This document shows, in pieces, positions 25,436-40,400 of a DNA stretch of 64,000 nt. This stretch comes from Anthonomus grandis grandis (Eukaryota > Arthropoda > Insecta > Coleoptera > Curculionidae), in the NCBI RefSeq assembly GCF_022605725.1, contig NC_065555.1, forward strand, positions 12,228,938 to 12,292,937, written 5' to 3'. Position 1 is the stretch's first letter. Every line of letters starts with the position of its first letter. The notes under the pieces are model-generated. The model ran no database searches, was not told the DNA's origin, and was given only the letters and a program-made list of their open reading frames with translations. The position numbers were made by a program, and so were the translations under genes.

Positions 25436-26125
25436 CTTAACTAAATCTAATGAAAGTCTTTGTCACCCGAGAACTAAGTTTCGATAGGCAATAGACACAC
25501 CTTGTTTATGGCACCTTTAACATTATTGCCAGTAACCAATCGAATTAAAACTACTCCCAAAATATTGTTTGAGCCTCGGAATAGCACTATAGCCGAGCAA
25601 TTGGCTACTTTAATGGTGTGCGTTTTCTGCCAATCTGTAAGCCACTCGCTAAGGGTCGTGCTGCTACTTGGAACGAGTATGTAAGATAGTCCGTGGACCA
25701 GAACTTCTATCTTTACATGATTAGAATCCTCTTTAGGTGGAGCTGCCAGTGAGTTTCTAAAATGAGCGTGGTTTAGGCAAATAAAGTCGTTAGGATCATT
25801 TGATAAACCTGGGAAAGGTCGTGAGTTTAAGAATGCTTCAACTTGAACAATTAAAGTTTACATTTGTCGATCAAAGAAGATTCACCTAAGGCGCGATTCA
25901 CCAAAGACCATCCATATGTGATGACCGCGAAGACAAGATATGCTACAATATTTTGTCTTCTGATAAAAACTTAGAATTTGTCTCTTTAGAGCTAGTGTCA
26001 TTTAGAAGATGAAAAAGTTCAACAAAATGATTGTTAGCCCCAACGACGTTTAAACGATTTTCCAAGTAGATGTTTGCTGGCTTACCTCTTCGAGTACAAA
26101 ATCTTTTTAACACGTTTAAAAATTA
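25436..26125 (-). mobile_element. BEL/Pao LTR retrotransposon remnant (integrase and C-terminal tail)
   Basis: The reverse strand reads, with breaks, KRFCTRRGKPANIYLENRLN, VGANNHFVELFHLL, then SRSSHMDGLW and PKPRSF, which line up with the BEL/Pao integrase order KRFxxRRGKPxxIYSDNGTNFVGAN, PPRSPHFGGLWE, SPGHFLIG. Farther on, RLVTGNNVKGAINKVCLLPIE matches the integrase tail. The aspartate of the DNG motif is lost (ENR). A purine-rich run before TGTT at 25403 on the minus strand could mark the start of the 3' LTR, which would extend below 25403 and includes a TATAAA-like site. Reverse transcriptase is absent. Confidence 0.7.
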
Positions 26126-26471
26126 GAAGTTAAATCTATTAACAAGTCAATATAATAGACACTAGTTAAAAAGCAGACAAAAATTCAGATGTAACTTTTA
26201 ATTAACTTGTTACTGCGACGTAAGATACGGTCCAAAGAATTTTCTAAAATGTGGTTTTCTATAGTATCATTAAAAAGCATTTTTTAAGAGCTTTAAGATG
26301 ATATATCATGTGTCTCCCCTTTCTTTTTAAGATTTAAGAGATGTATCTCACGCTGTTTAAGGGGTTGTACAATTTCAACTTTTAAATTGTCACCCTGCAT
26401 ATACTTATAATTTTGTCATATCTACATTTTATGGCAATAAATAAAATAGCAAATCTTATAATGCCAACATA

Positions 26472-26477
26472 TTTATT
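26472..26477 (-). terminator. Candidate poly(A) signal of odorant receptor gene B
   Basis: AATAAA on the minus strand about 98 bases after the gene B stop, at the position equivalent to the signal of gene A. Confidence 0.6.
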
Positions 26478-26574
26478 TCTATCTAAGTATATTGTAAAAA
26501 TTCAATCAGAATATTGCGAATTCTAACCTAATACTAGCTTCTTTTCAAAAAGATTTCTAAAGAATAAATTTATG

Positions 26575-28416
26575 TTAAAATCCTTCATTCTTATTTATAG
26601 ATAGCATCAGGGCAACATACGAGTACGTAGTTTTTAAGGTCTAAAAACATTATATCATATACACTTAATTATTATGAATTTATAACACATTCCTTACAGC
26701 AATGGCGGTATCAATTGTCATAGGAAAGAATGGCCCGACAAATATTGTCAACGGTTTTTGCGATCTTGTCATTATAATGGCTATTGTTTTTTTAGCACTG
26801 GTTGATTTTTCATACCACTCGCTCTCGAATAATGCATCAGATATCATAACGCTCTAAAAAAAGAAAAGACGTATATATTTTTTAATAACCTATTTATTTT
26901 TTGTTTACCTGTACTTTCAATTCATTAGCATGCCAAGCTATTAAAAATAAATAGACTATTTGTGTGCAACATACAGTGATCAAGAATATTTTTATGTCAA
27001 TGGATTCTTGCTAAAAAATATCGCATTTATTAATCGTTGCATATAAGTAAAATAATCACTGTAATAAATTTTAAGTCAAACACTAATAGTACCATACTAA
27101 TTTTTATCTCATTTGGGTTTAAACTTGATTAGATTCTTAGCAATGGGATTTAATAAATATTTAAGTATTCCTTCTTCTTATTTTTTATAGCTTTTTTCAT
27201 CTTATGATATTTAAGTCTGCTTTGGCTGACGCTATCTCGGTCCGATAGACTATCTTGTAATTTAAAATTCTAGCTGGGTCTTCACCACACTTAAGACCTT
27301 GTTAAAACAGTATGTGTGTTATTTTGTTGATATTGATTCAGCAAGTGCAAAGTAGAATCGAAGCGTTACATGAAACGTCCAATACAATCGGACACCTAAC
27401 GTAATTTTGCTCGTTTTCATCAAGCGGCCGAAGCACGCTGATGTTACACGTAACGTCTAAAATTTATAGTCTTCGGCGTAACAGTTATTTGTTTCAGTGT
27501 TTGGCAGCGTTTCATGAAAAGGCCAGACCGATTACAGTAGAAGGCTCCGACATATATATTTCAACCCTGAATTACAATTTTTAAATACAAATAACGTTAA
27601 ATGATATATCGTTAATATTTGCCTAATAAAAAAAAACACAGTACCTTTTTTCAATTTCAAATTCAAAGGTAAATTGAATTTTTGACATTAAAATTAATGA
27701 GTCACTTATTTTGGGTATTATGTCACTTCAATAGCAATTTAGAAAATACTATCTCGTACCCTCAAATATTTAAAAAAAGAAAATTGACTTATTCATTTAT
27801 TTAAAAGATATTTGAACTTAAATTTTTTAAGCCAAAAAAAAAACAATGAAATTTCATCGTTTAGCGGGAATTTTTGGGCTTATCGAAACAAATATCTTTT
27901 TGACAATTTTTTTAATAATTTAAAAAAATATGTGTCATTAAATCTAACCATGAGTTTTGCCTGACTTATGATAAATGTTTTTGTTGGTTGTAGAATAACA
28001 TATTCACGATATATATTAAGCCAGAGAAACAAAAATTATATGCACGCCAATGCCTTATAAAGAAAACGCTGCGTGCTAAACGTTTTTAGTTTTTATACTT
28101 GTCCAAGTTACTTTACCTAAACTATATTAGATGTATCCTCCCGTATTTAATTGTTATATTGTTGTAATCTGTACCAAATCATCAACTACTTAGATATAAT
28201 GTGTGTACATTATGTCTAGTAGTTAGTTTAGTTTAATTCGTTAGTTTTATTTAAAAAGTAGTTTAGTCCAAAAGTTTTTTATGTTGTAACCTGTGTAGGT
28301 AGAACAGAACCTGTATTTTCTATGCAGGAGTCTGATACATTACCTTTTATTTACCTCAATTATTAAACACATCTGTAAGTTTATATTCTATGTAATTTCC
28401 ATAGTAAATAATAAAC

Positions 28417-28473
<57 letters not shown>

Positions 28474-31400
28474 AGCTTAGCTTTAACAGTCTAGAATTCT
28501 TTCTTCATATTATTTATATGAAGCTGTGACCTAATAAATTACTTAATGTAAAGAGATCTTTATTATCATCATGTTCATTTGTCAGATCATTTCAGGTATT
28601 CCTCAAAGTAATATATCATTAAAGTCATATTCTTATAGCTGCTGAATTCAGATTGCTGTTCTTCCGTTTTAAAATTCTTCTTCAATATGAATTGAAAAAC
28701 AACAATTTTCGCTTTGGAAAACGAATTACTAATTATACAAATATGAAAGAAAGTATGCAAACTCGATAAGTGGTTTTAAGAATTTTCTGTGCGATATGGA
28801 TAAATAAAATAGCAAAAATACTTACCATCATTAGAAGACGTAACGTAAAGGCAGCAATGCTAATTGAATTAAGAATAAATTCTATCATTATAATATAGTT
28901 CATTGCAAGATTAAAATCGTCAACGAAACTGGAATATATGATAAATTATTTAAGAAACAAAAATAATTATTTAAATTTGGAATGTATATTCATTCCAACC
29001 GATATATCCTAAACCGAACTTAAGTTTTCATTCAGAGAAACGCATCAATATTTAGTATTTGGCATCAATTTAATAATTAGAAAGAACTGTCCTATAGGGA
29101 CGCAGCAAGCATTCCTTAGTTTTCGTAAAATACCTTTAAGGAAGTGTTTACGGAACTGGATATATTGATGGATGAATAATTGAGTAATATGAATAGCCTG
29201 AAAATATAATACTAGATATAACAATATTTAAGTACCAAAGGAAAATCATTAAATGGACAAAAAACTTGCTACTTCTACTTAACTCTAAATACTACCCCAA
29301 TCATTTTGAAAATAATAAATCAAAACATAAAAAGATAAAAAAATATATTTAAATATGTCTTTTCTTGCTCTAATAAATTCACAAAGTAACTACTATAGCT
29401 TTTATTTATTTTCTGCGTAGAAATATAAGATTTGCTTTTATTAAATTATTTGAAATTAAAACGCCAAAAATAACCTTTTAGTATTGCTATGATTTTAAAA
29501 GGAAGACAAAGTAGACTAAAAGTTTAGAGAGTTCCTTCCTCATATGTTGTATTGACGTTTTAAAACAAAATTTACATTCAAATGGACTAAAACTGATTTG
29601 GATTTGAACTTATACTTGAATAGTATAAACAATGGTGAAAAAAAATTAATATATAATAAATAAATTAAATTGATGGTGCGTTTGAGAAAGATCATTACTA
29701 TACGAAGAATTCCTTTAAAGTATGACTTGTTGCAAGATTTCCAATTACTACCAAATTATGTCTTAGTATCGTTGATGTTATTTTCTTGTTTACGAATATT
29801 CCAACAAACCTTGTTATTGTAATTTTAACAAGAAAGTAAGACATAATAAAAGATCGATGTACTTTATCTTTGCAACAGGTTCTAGACCTCTTAAATTTAA
29901 ATTTCGTATTACAAAACAATTATTTCAATTTTGATGGACAGTTTTTGGATTAGGTATTGGTAATTGTTTATCACATCACTATTTGCTCCAACAGCATTAT
30001 GAGTGAACTTCAAAAAATATGCATTGATCAATTACCTTTGAAATTACCATTTTTCCAACAATACGTCGATGACATTATTACTAGCGTGCCTGCCGACCAA
30101 GTTAGTGTTCTTCTTGACACATTTAATAGTTTTCATTCAAAACTTCAATTTACGATCGAAATAGAGTCTAACAACTCAATCCTCTTCCTTTACATTTAAA
30201 TTATTAAAACTAACCAAAATCTTATAAAGACAAATTGGTATCAAAAACCAACATTCTCAAAAAGATTTTTAAGCCATAACTTTAAATAATAATTATTCAC
30301 ATACATTAATTGATAAAATATTGTTTAAAACTAATCAAACAGTTTAAAAACAGATCAAAGCCGCTGAAAATAATACTTTTAAATACCCTATGTCAGTAAT
30401 CTCTCTGAGACGATTGCAAGAGAACTTAATGACGATAATTTTAAGATTGCTTTCAAAAATAAAAATACTACCAAAGGGTTCTTATCAAAATTAAAAGCTA
30501 ATACACCAAAGGACTAAGAAAGTAATGCAATCTATAAAATTCCATATTGTAATAGACATGATGTCTTCTAGATATTTAAAGACTAGAATTTCCGAACATA
30601 AAAGAAGTTTAAAACCTCAAATACTTTTTAACAGTAATTCAAAAACGGCTCTTGCTGAGCACTAAAAAGTTTCAATATCCAATTGATTTTGAAAAAACAA
30701 AAATTCCATCTAGACAGCAAAATTATAAAAAGAAACTCAAAAAACATTAATAAAAAACAGGACGTTGACAATCTAAGTAACGCTTATTTTAACCTAATTA
30801 GCAACATAAATGTCTAATCTAAAAACACCTCGTACATAGCCTAAGATTTAACAATATGTAATGCGAGTCCCCAGGTATATCTATCCAAAAAAGAAATATT
30901 TACAGCAACAAACCTTATCTACGTTTTTTTTTTAATTTATTTATTTTTTTATTTTTCCAACAGGCCAGAGCCCAATTACAGGAAAATCAAAATTAGCAAT
31001 GGTAAAATATAGCACATAAAGTACTAAAAACTAACAAGAAAAAATAAAACTAAACTCTGGATTGAATTATTTAACAGAGCCAGAGATGAACTTAAATTAT
31101 AAAATGTAGTATAAAGTAAAATAAAATTCTCAGCAATATTTTTAAAAAAAGGTACATACAAAACAGAAGGAGATAAAGTCAACCCATCCTCCAGCGACTT
31201 CTCAACTCACTATGTAATAATCCTCGTGATCACTAAGCAAATTTGTTGATGTTTTTGCACATGATAATGTGCAATTTGCATATGTATTTAAGGGAGTTAA
31301 TATGTCAATCATAAGATGGATACCAAACCATATTCAAGCTTTGATCGGACCAAAGAGAAATAGAGCATTATCAAAGAAAATGAATTGCTAAAAAGCCTGC

Positions 31401-34400
31401 AGTTCCGAATAATAAACCCCAATAGTCTTAAGAAAGCAGCCAGCACTATATCATCAATATGAGGGACAAATGTAAGCATATCATTAAAAAAAATTTCTAG
31501 GTCCTTAACAATTTTATAAAGAAATCATAAATGGATTGGCTGCTTGAAACGATTGTCTAAATTTATCTCCCAACAAAGATGGTTATTGCATAATAAGGAC
31601 CTACGAATTTCTTATATTGATTATGATATTATAGTTGTTATTAATGACAAGGACGAACTACAATATTTTGTAAGTGTATATGCAAGTTGTTTATTTTGAC
31701 AGAATCTTCCTAATATTATCTACTGTGACCTTTTGGTTTTAAAATTTGGAAGGTTTAGATATTATATAGAGATTAGATCGTGTTTTTAACCTAATGATTT
31801 TATTTGCTTTTTATGCATCTTTTGAAATCCTAAAGATGATCTCATACAGGTCGAAACGTCGACAAAATATACAATTGATCATCTGAAGTAGTTTTTTTGA
31901 CCTATATCCAATAAAAATTAGTTAGTAAATAAAGTTTAGTAAATAGAGTTGGAGTTATATAACAACAATAGCTTATAAATATATCTATGACCTACCTGAT
32001 AACAGACTGATGTTTAACACATAATTCACGTAACGTAGCTCTGGTAACTAATTCATCATTATACTGTCCACCAATATAGCTCGTTTTAGCAAATTTTGTT
32101 AGCCCTCTACCTAATACCTGAATGGCTTTCACTTGAGTTATTGCATGTGTAACTAATGTGAGGAATAAGACTTGGATCAACATGTAACAACTGGTGGCGA
32201 CAACAGAAACATGAGCTCCTAAGGAAAATTAAAGAAAAAAACATTTTTTTTTTGTTTAAAACTAAAATTTATTTTTTAGTTATTTATTTCATTTTAATGA
32301 AAAATCATATCTTACCAATAAAATTTGCTGTTTTATAATATTTATTCGTATTGAATGGATACCGTAAATAAAATATCAGAGGCTTCTTGCCAGTAGAGTT
32401 TGAGCGCTTATAGTTCAAATACTCTATATAAGTATTTAAAAATAAGCATGCACATGTGCATATCGATATTATTATTATTATCTTTAATAGTTTATTTAAA
32501 ACCTAAAATTAAACATTATTGAGATACTTAGAGGTTACAGTAAAAGTAAGCTAAAACTTATTGTTTAAAACCATTTCAATACAATACAAGTACTACGCTT
32601 AAAGGTTTTTAGCAGGCACTCGTTATATACTTAGACTTAATTATAGAGCACATTTCCAGGATTTCTTAAACAATTTTAATATCCTAACTTTGCCGCCACT
32701 ACTTATATATGAGTCCATTTCTCTAATTCGCAAGCACGTTTCATCAAATTCAGATAGGCCATCCCATAATTATCATCTCAGAAACGCGCAGTATGATTTA
32801 TATCTGCCTACTCCACATTCAGAATTGGTAAAAAACTCTATATTGTACAAAGCAAAAAAAATGCACAATCATTTGCCATTGAACATCAAGTCCTTCACAT
32901 CTTTTCCTACTTTCCGTAAGGCATAAAAATAATTCCTACTGGAGAGAGCCTTTTACTCGGTAAACGATTTTTTTAATACCTAATAATAATAATTTATAAT
33001 AATTTTAACTTCACACACACAGACTGATTTATTGTTTTTATATGTACTGTTTTATGTAGCTAGTAGCTATGTAGTGTTTTGTTTGTTTTTGTGTTTTACT
33101 TTAGTTGTCAGCTTGATCTACAAATTGTAAAATTGTTTGACAATAAAGCGATGATTTATTCATTCATTTGCTGCTGCTATGGTATGGTTAAGCTTTTAGA
33201 GACTTGTTTAACATCTGAATATTCAGATACTGAAACTGGAGTATTAAACTATTATTTCTATAGATATGGTCGTCAAATGGGTAAGAATACTATTAAGGCG
33301 CGTGGAGATGGAGTATTGTTTGCGGCTTAAAGCAGTTTTCGTACACACAGAATTGTTATCCCACCTGTTGATGTGGATATTTATCAGATCTATTTAACTT
33401 TTACAACAAACAATAAAAGCTTTGTTATTACTTGTACTTATATAACACATCCGTCTACGCTTCGAGCCTATTTAAGCCAATGTGAATCCGTTAAAAATGA
33501 TTGTGTATATAGTAAATATTCAGATAGTTTGTTCGCTTGGTAAGTGATTGAACATTTTTCCCACGCTAGATGGCAGAATGAGGATCTTGGTTTGGTGGTT
33601 ATCTAGAGAATAACAGTAGGTCTGTATTTTCTGGCCCATTGCTTTAGCTTCTATAATTAGATCGAATGTTGCGTTAGATCGAATAATTAGGATATTCGAT
33701 TTATACATTGAATATGCAATAGACAAGATTTTTGAGAATGTAACTAGTTTTGACCTCTGTTGTGCAGAAAATTCTAATAGTATGATATGTGAAGTATATT
33801 TTTATGTTTTTTGTAAGGGAGATTACATAGCAAATAATGGTTGCCTTGCTGGGATAAACTGGGATTAATTGCTTTTTAAGAGCGACATCTGTTGATATCA
33901 TAGTTTCTATGTGATCAATCATTCATATCAATTTTCTATGTGATTTATTCCTTGATCGAAAGGCTTATTCCTCTAAAGAAGATCTACTCATAGATCTACT
34001 TGCAGTACAAGTGCTGTTTTAGGGACGCAGGGATCTTAATTACGACGTATGCGCATGTTTTGTGGACTAAACAAAAGCATTCGATAAATAAAATGATGGA
34101 ATTATTGGAGCAAGTGAGAATTGACGGCAAAGATAAGCAGTAATGAAATAAACTCTAAGTCACAGGTCTCAAAAAAACGTCTTTTTTTCTGCTTATATAA
34201 TTTTAATATGTAGCAACTAGTCTCCGTCGGATTTCGCTAATTTTAACTTAATTTCTACCCTTAACTTGTGTTGTTCTCTGCTTCTTTTTTCGTTCTTTTT
34301 ATTAGTGAATACACAGGTGGATTTGATGCTGCCTAGTATGGGCGAAACACGTGTAATCCTCTGACTTTAATTTAATAAATTTGAGACCTGTGATTTAGAG

Positions 34401-37400
34401 TTTATTTTATTACTATTTAATGTAAGCCGATCTCTTTGAGAAAAGATGGACTATTTCTTGAAAAGGTAAACAGGTTATTAGACAACAATAGAGACAGAAG
34501 GCAATCGTGTGGGTGGATGAAGGGAACTCTGAACTTGTTAAAATTCGTCGTGAAATATTGTCACCTTTTTTGTTCAACCTCTACTTTGACTACTAACTGA
34601 TCGTTAATAATAAGGTCGTCGAAAGAAAAGTTAGGAATCACCCTATTTGACCATTGATCACCTTGGGATCATTCTGTGGACATTAAATGCCGCACAAAGA
34701 AAGCACGAAGTACTTTCATTAAAATGAGATCCATGCTCACCAACGGAGATTGCAGTTTGGAGTTGAAAAAACGAATAGTAAATTGCTAAATTCATTCGGT
34801 AATGTCCCCTTTTCCATCTTAAGAAGTAGTTTGGAAACCTTCGCGGTTTGGTAAATATCCACTGGTAGTCTTAAAATATAAAACATGATACGAAATATTG
34901 AATATACGGAAAATTGGAAAACGTAAACAAGAGAGCAATAAATAACAACCTTAAAATGTTAAGGTTACATTTTTTGACTTCCGTATGCGTTTTTTCAATG
35001 TGACCCATAAATTTCGAAAATTGTGTAATGTCTTCTTTAAAGAGATTTAATATTTGAGAAAAGAGACAAAGTATTATTAAAAATAATACTCAAATTCTTT
35101 GCTTCATTAATAACAGGTACTATTGTCTTGTATATTTAAACCACAGTCTTGAGAATCATGTTCTATATTATTTCTACAGGTGAAAAAAGATATGATTTTG
35201 AAGGGTTTAGTTTAAAATTATGAACCTTAAGATATATATGTAAATTATTTAAGTCGGAATTGAATTGTGTTTAAAGGGAAGTAAGAAATTTAATGAGAAC
35301 CATGTACAAATCTGAGAATCATCTGCGTATTGTTGTAGTTTTGAATGAGATATAGTGTTTTTCATAACAGCTATGTATAATGAGAATAATAAGGGTCCTA
35401 ATGAGAATAAAAGAGATCCCTGAGGTACCCTAGTAGTAACAGAAATAAATTCAGATTTTGAGTATAAGGAATGAGATTAAGTGTAAGTAAGTTAGTTATT
35501 TCATTATAACCGTATAATATAGCCTTGTAAACTGGGCATTTTTAAAACTATAAAGAAACGAATTAAGGCCTTCCAAATGTAAGTTTACAAAAGAATACTG
35601 AAGATACCTTGAGGTACTAAACAGAATAAAGTGCCAACCGCAACTCTTACTCACAATTAAAACACAAAAACTTGAATACTTAGGACACGAGTTATGTGAT
35701 GCAACCAGGCCAATAACCCTGATGACCGGACAATCCTGCTTATTCATATAATATTATTTCATTATTATTGTATCGCAAAATAAGCATTTATAAGTAATAT
35801 TAGTTCCCATAATTAGTTTTACTTTTACTTATCTTTTAATTTTCAAGTAGTAAAGATCGTAGTTAAATAGATAGTCAACCATTTTTTGTGCAGAATTATT
35901 TGAATAAATTTAATTTTTTTTAAAGTTAGTATTCATATATAATTCCATTACTCACATTATAATAAATGAAAATAAGTAGCGTCTCCTGCAACATATCATA
36001 TAGGGCAAAGTAAAAGAAAAGAGAGGTCCAGGTGAAAGAAGAATTTTCTTCATTCACAAATCTTCGCAAATTCTATGGTATGGTGCTAGCTCCACTAAGC
36101 TGTTTAGATGTGCTGTCAACGAAGTTCAAATAGCTATATGATGATTGCCAACATTCCTAACGGATAGAGCATCAGAAGGAGAAGAAGATCTACTGATACT
36201 AATTTGATGCTGTATGTCAACTATCTTTACAGTTGCTTGAAGAAAGCACTTCAGAAGATTTTTCCAATGCTTTTAATCTGGTTAATCATAGGGTACTCTT
36301 GCAGAACCTTAGGGCTTTATGTATTCAGTGGCCTCTTTTTCGGTGGATCTCATGAGTTGTTAATCTTGGAGGCACTTATTCCACTGAAATGTTGGTACCA
36401 TCAGGGGTACCATAAAGCTTTCACTCGAGCCCTGTTTTGTCTTGCCTTTTGTTGACTGAATTGATTTAAGGAAAAACAAGCTTGGAAAAATTGGCGTGTG
36501 CTAATGTTTACTAATGATGTAAAGGTATTTAGATTTATTAATTCCTATATGATGCTGTGTCTTTGCAGGAAAACTTTGGTTTTTTGTTTTTTGATTAATG
36601 CCACCGCAATAGAACGTCCCTTAACATCAATAAGTCCCATAAGATTACTTTTTTTAAGTAAAAAAACCCAATAATTTTTTTTTTCTAAAATGAACAATGA
36701 AGAAATTGGTGTCAAAACAGAGGATTCTGATTTGGGAATATTCAGTGATTCCAGGTTATCTTTTTACATCAATTAGGTTGCCAGTAGGGCAATAAAATAA
36801 TGCTGGGCTTTATTCAATTTCTTCTACTGCTGATTTGTCTTCCTTTAATTCATTTAGATCTCTTGTTAGGCCTGTTTTGGAGTTCTGTGGTCCCCTTTAG
36901 AAGGCCTTTAGGAAGGAAGGGCACCCTAACGAGAGAAGACTGCGACCTGTACAAGAAGTTAAATAAAAAGATACAGAGACAATGCAGGCAGGATAAAAAC
37001 AACTACATTAAAAAAATATGTAGGAATATAGAGGAACATCAACTCACCCATGACACCAGAGACTTGTATCAAAAAGTAAGGAAAATAACACGCAAATTCA
37101 AACCAAAGACTTTCACAATTGAAGACAAGGACGGAAAGATAGTATGGGAAGATGAAAAAGTGATCGAACGATGGAGACAATATTGTGAGGAATTATACAC
37201 CGAAGAAACCAAAATAGCGACCGAACAACAGAAAGAAAACACACAATTTGAAATGGAGCCTAATATTCTTATGTATGAAATTAAAGAAGCTATAAAAAAC
37301 CTAAAGCTAAACAAATCCCCAGGAACAGACGGAGTTCATGCTGAGCTCATAAAAGTACTAGGAGACCCGGGAACCAAAATCCTACATGATATATGTAATA

Positions 37401-40400
37401 AGATCTGGCAAAGTGGTCAATGGCCTAAAGACTGGACAACGTCTGCATTTATACCTATTCACAAAAAGGGATCCACCAAAAAATGCGAAAAATTATCGAA
37501 CGATATCTCTAATCACACATGCCAGCAAAATCCTGCTTAAAATAATAGATAGACGATTGCAAAACTACTTAGAGAGTCAAATCCCTCCAGAACAAGCAGG
37601 CTTCGTTAAGGGAAGAGGGACTAGGGACTAAATATTCAACATCCGCCAATTAATCGAGAAAGCCCGGGAGTTCAATACCCCCATGCTCTTGTGCTTTATA
37701 GATTTCAAAAAGGCTTTCGACTGTGTTCGATGGAGTAGTCTCTGGAACATATTGAAAGGAATGGGAGTCCCTTTGCATTTCATATCTCTAATAACCAACC
37801 TATATGAAAATAATAATGTCATAGTTAGTCTCGACAGGCGTCCGTTAAGGATGTATCCTATTACCGAGACTCTTCAATGCCTACGGTGAATTCATAATGA
37901 GACGAGCCCTGGAAAATTTTGAAGGAGGTGTGTCAATCAATGGTAGAAAGATATGTAATCTCAGATACCCGGACGACACTACCCTAATAACAAGAGATGA
38001 AGATGAGATGGTTACACTTATTGATCAGGTCGCTAATGAAAGCCGAGCTCTAGGCCTCGAAATAAATCTAGATAAGACCAAGTTAATGGTCATTGACAGG
38101 AGTAACACCATACAGTTAAGAAATCTGCAAAATAGAATTAAAGTAGTAGATGAATTCATCTACTTAGGGTCCCTAATAAACAGCAAGGGAAGGTGTGAAA
38201 CAGAAATAAGAAGGCGGATAGTATTAGCGAGGACAGCAATGTCAAACTTATCCAAGATATGTAAAGACAGATCCATAACCAGAAACACGAAAAGAGCCCT
38301 GGTAAACACCCAAGTGTTTTCGATATTTTCGTATGGTTCCGAATCCTGGACAATAAAGTCGAGCGACAGGCACCAAATAAATTCTTTTGAAATATAGTGC
38401 TGGCGGAGGATGCTTCGCATACCCTGGACTGCACACCGGACCAATGTGTCGATATTAAATGAATTAGGAATCACCGATTGATTGTCCTCCAGCTGCCGAC
38501 GCCGCATTCTGGGTTACTTCGGACACATCACCAGGAGAGACCAAGACAATCTAGAAAAACTTATCGTGCGGGCAAAGTAGAAGTAGTAAAAGATCAAGAG
38601 GAAGATCCCCATCACGGTGGATAGACCAAATTAAAGAAATTACAGGGGAAGCCTTGCAGACAAATATAAGAGTAGCAGAAGATCGATAACAGTGGAGACA
38701 ATCGATCCACCAGTGTTCATAGACATGACGTCACAACTCTTCAGGAATGAAGATATGACTAAGAAGAAAGGTCCCCTTTAGCAGAATAAAAAAACTCAAA
38801 ATAAATTTTTAAGGGTGGCTGCTTTTAGATATGGTTACAGGAGGAGGATTATTACTTTCACTGGGTCAGGCACAACGTGGATCTACCCACATTAGAGTCA
38901 CTAAAAACCTTAGTCGACTTATGTTTTAGGCATCAGGGATTAAATGCTATTATAGATTATCCTGGGTTACTGTCTCTTTTTAAACATAGGGGCCTTCCAG
39001 ACTGAACAGACAATCAGAAATATTTTCAGTCTCATTCCACCATACCAATTATATTTCGCAGTCTCGTCTCATATTACAAAACACCCTGTAGTTGCAGTTT
39101 GCTGCACGGCCGGTACGACGTTAAAAGCTGAAAAAGAAAACATGCAAGCCCACCCCTCTTATCTGACACATCCATTACGCATCCCAGGCCGCGGTGACGC
39201 GGCACCTCGTCTACATCGTCACAGTTGTTTGTCGTACGGAGCGGTATAGACGTTTTGTTTTGTGTTGTGATTTCGTGTCAAAATTTTTGTGTTAAAATGG
39301 GAAAAAGGAAGCGTAATAGCAAGAAAGTGGAGAAGCTGTTAAAGAAATTACGTCAGGAGTTGGTAGACAGCACGTCTGATAGTTCAAGTAAGTACTTAAG
39401 GCTATTAGATATTCGTAGATTCAACTGGTGGTATATGTTTATCGATTTTGGAGTATTAGCAGCCATGTCAGGTTTAATTGTTCTATATACAAAATGATAA
39501 GATTGAAAAACGGAAGATAATATATTACAAACAGTGCGGCCACTTATTGTGTGCCTCTTGCACTGTTGCCACTTATTGTGTGCTTTTTTACTAATGAATT
39601 ATAGGAGTATAATAGATTACAGTGTAGGCTGCCACTTATTGTGTGCAGGAATCTACATATTAACTATATTTATATTATTATAAAATATTTAATAATAATA
39701 TTAAAAGATTTTTGTTGAAAAATAAGCACAGTATTGTTGCCATTTATTGGGGGCCTAGAATTTATTAATACTTTATTGGGCACAAGGCATATGCCTAATT
39801 TAGTTTATGTCTTTTGTTATTAGGCATACAAAGCTCTTCTGAGGGTGCTGATAGCTCGCCTGAAGATTCGTTTGGTGAGACGGGCGTGGAGCACAACACC
39901 CAGAGAGACCTTGAGGAGCAGTCTGAACCTGGGCCCTCAGGTGTTAAACAGTTTTTGCTTCAAGATCCCTTGGGTACGGTTGCAAAAGGACCTCCTGTTA
40001 ACACTGAGACTGCTGAGTATTGGAAAAAGATATTGATGAATGGTTTGCAAAAAGAGTTTAGAAAAGAGCTTGTGGATAAATATCCAATATCCGAAAACTG
40101 TCCATTATTAGGGCCTCCTAAAGTAAATGAGGAACTGACTATTGCTCTCCAAGATAGCTCTATGAGGCAAGATAATTTTTTTGCTCATATTCAATCGCAG
40201 CTTGGGGCAGGTTTGAGTGCATTAGTGGTCCCTATAGAAGATCTTATTAAATTAGGGGACGTAGGCAAAGATATTCTCCAGAAGGTAATGGACTCGACAA
40301 AGATGCTAGTTGACATCCACCATACATTGTCAATACACAGGAGATTTCTTTTATCTAATAACTTAGAACCCTCCGCAAAGAAAGTCAGTGAAAGTTGTCC

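Noticed and set aside
34139..34414. Interpretation as a plain cut-and-paste MITE
   Set aside because: Kept only as MITE-like: no clear target duplication, and the internal hammerhead-like core points to a Penelope relative.
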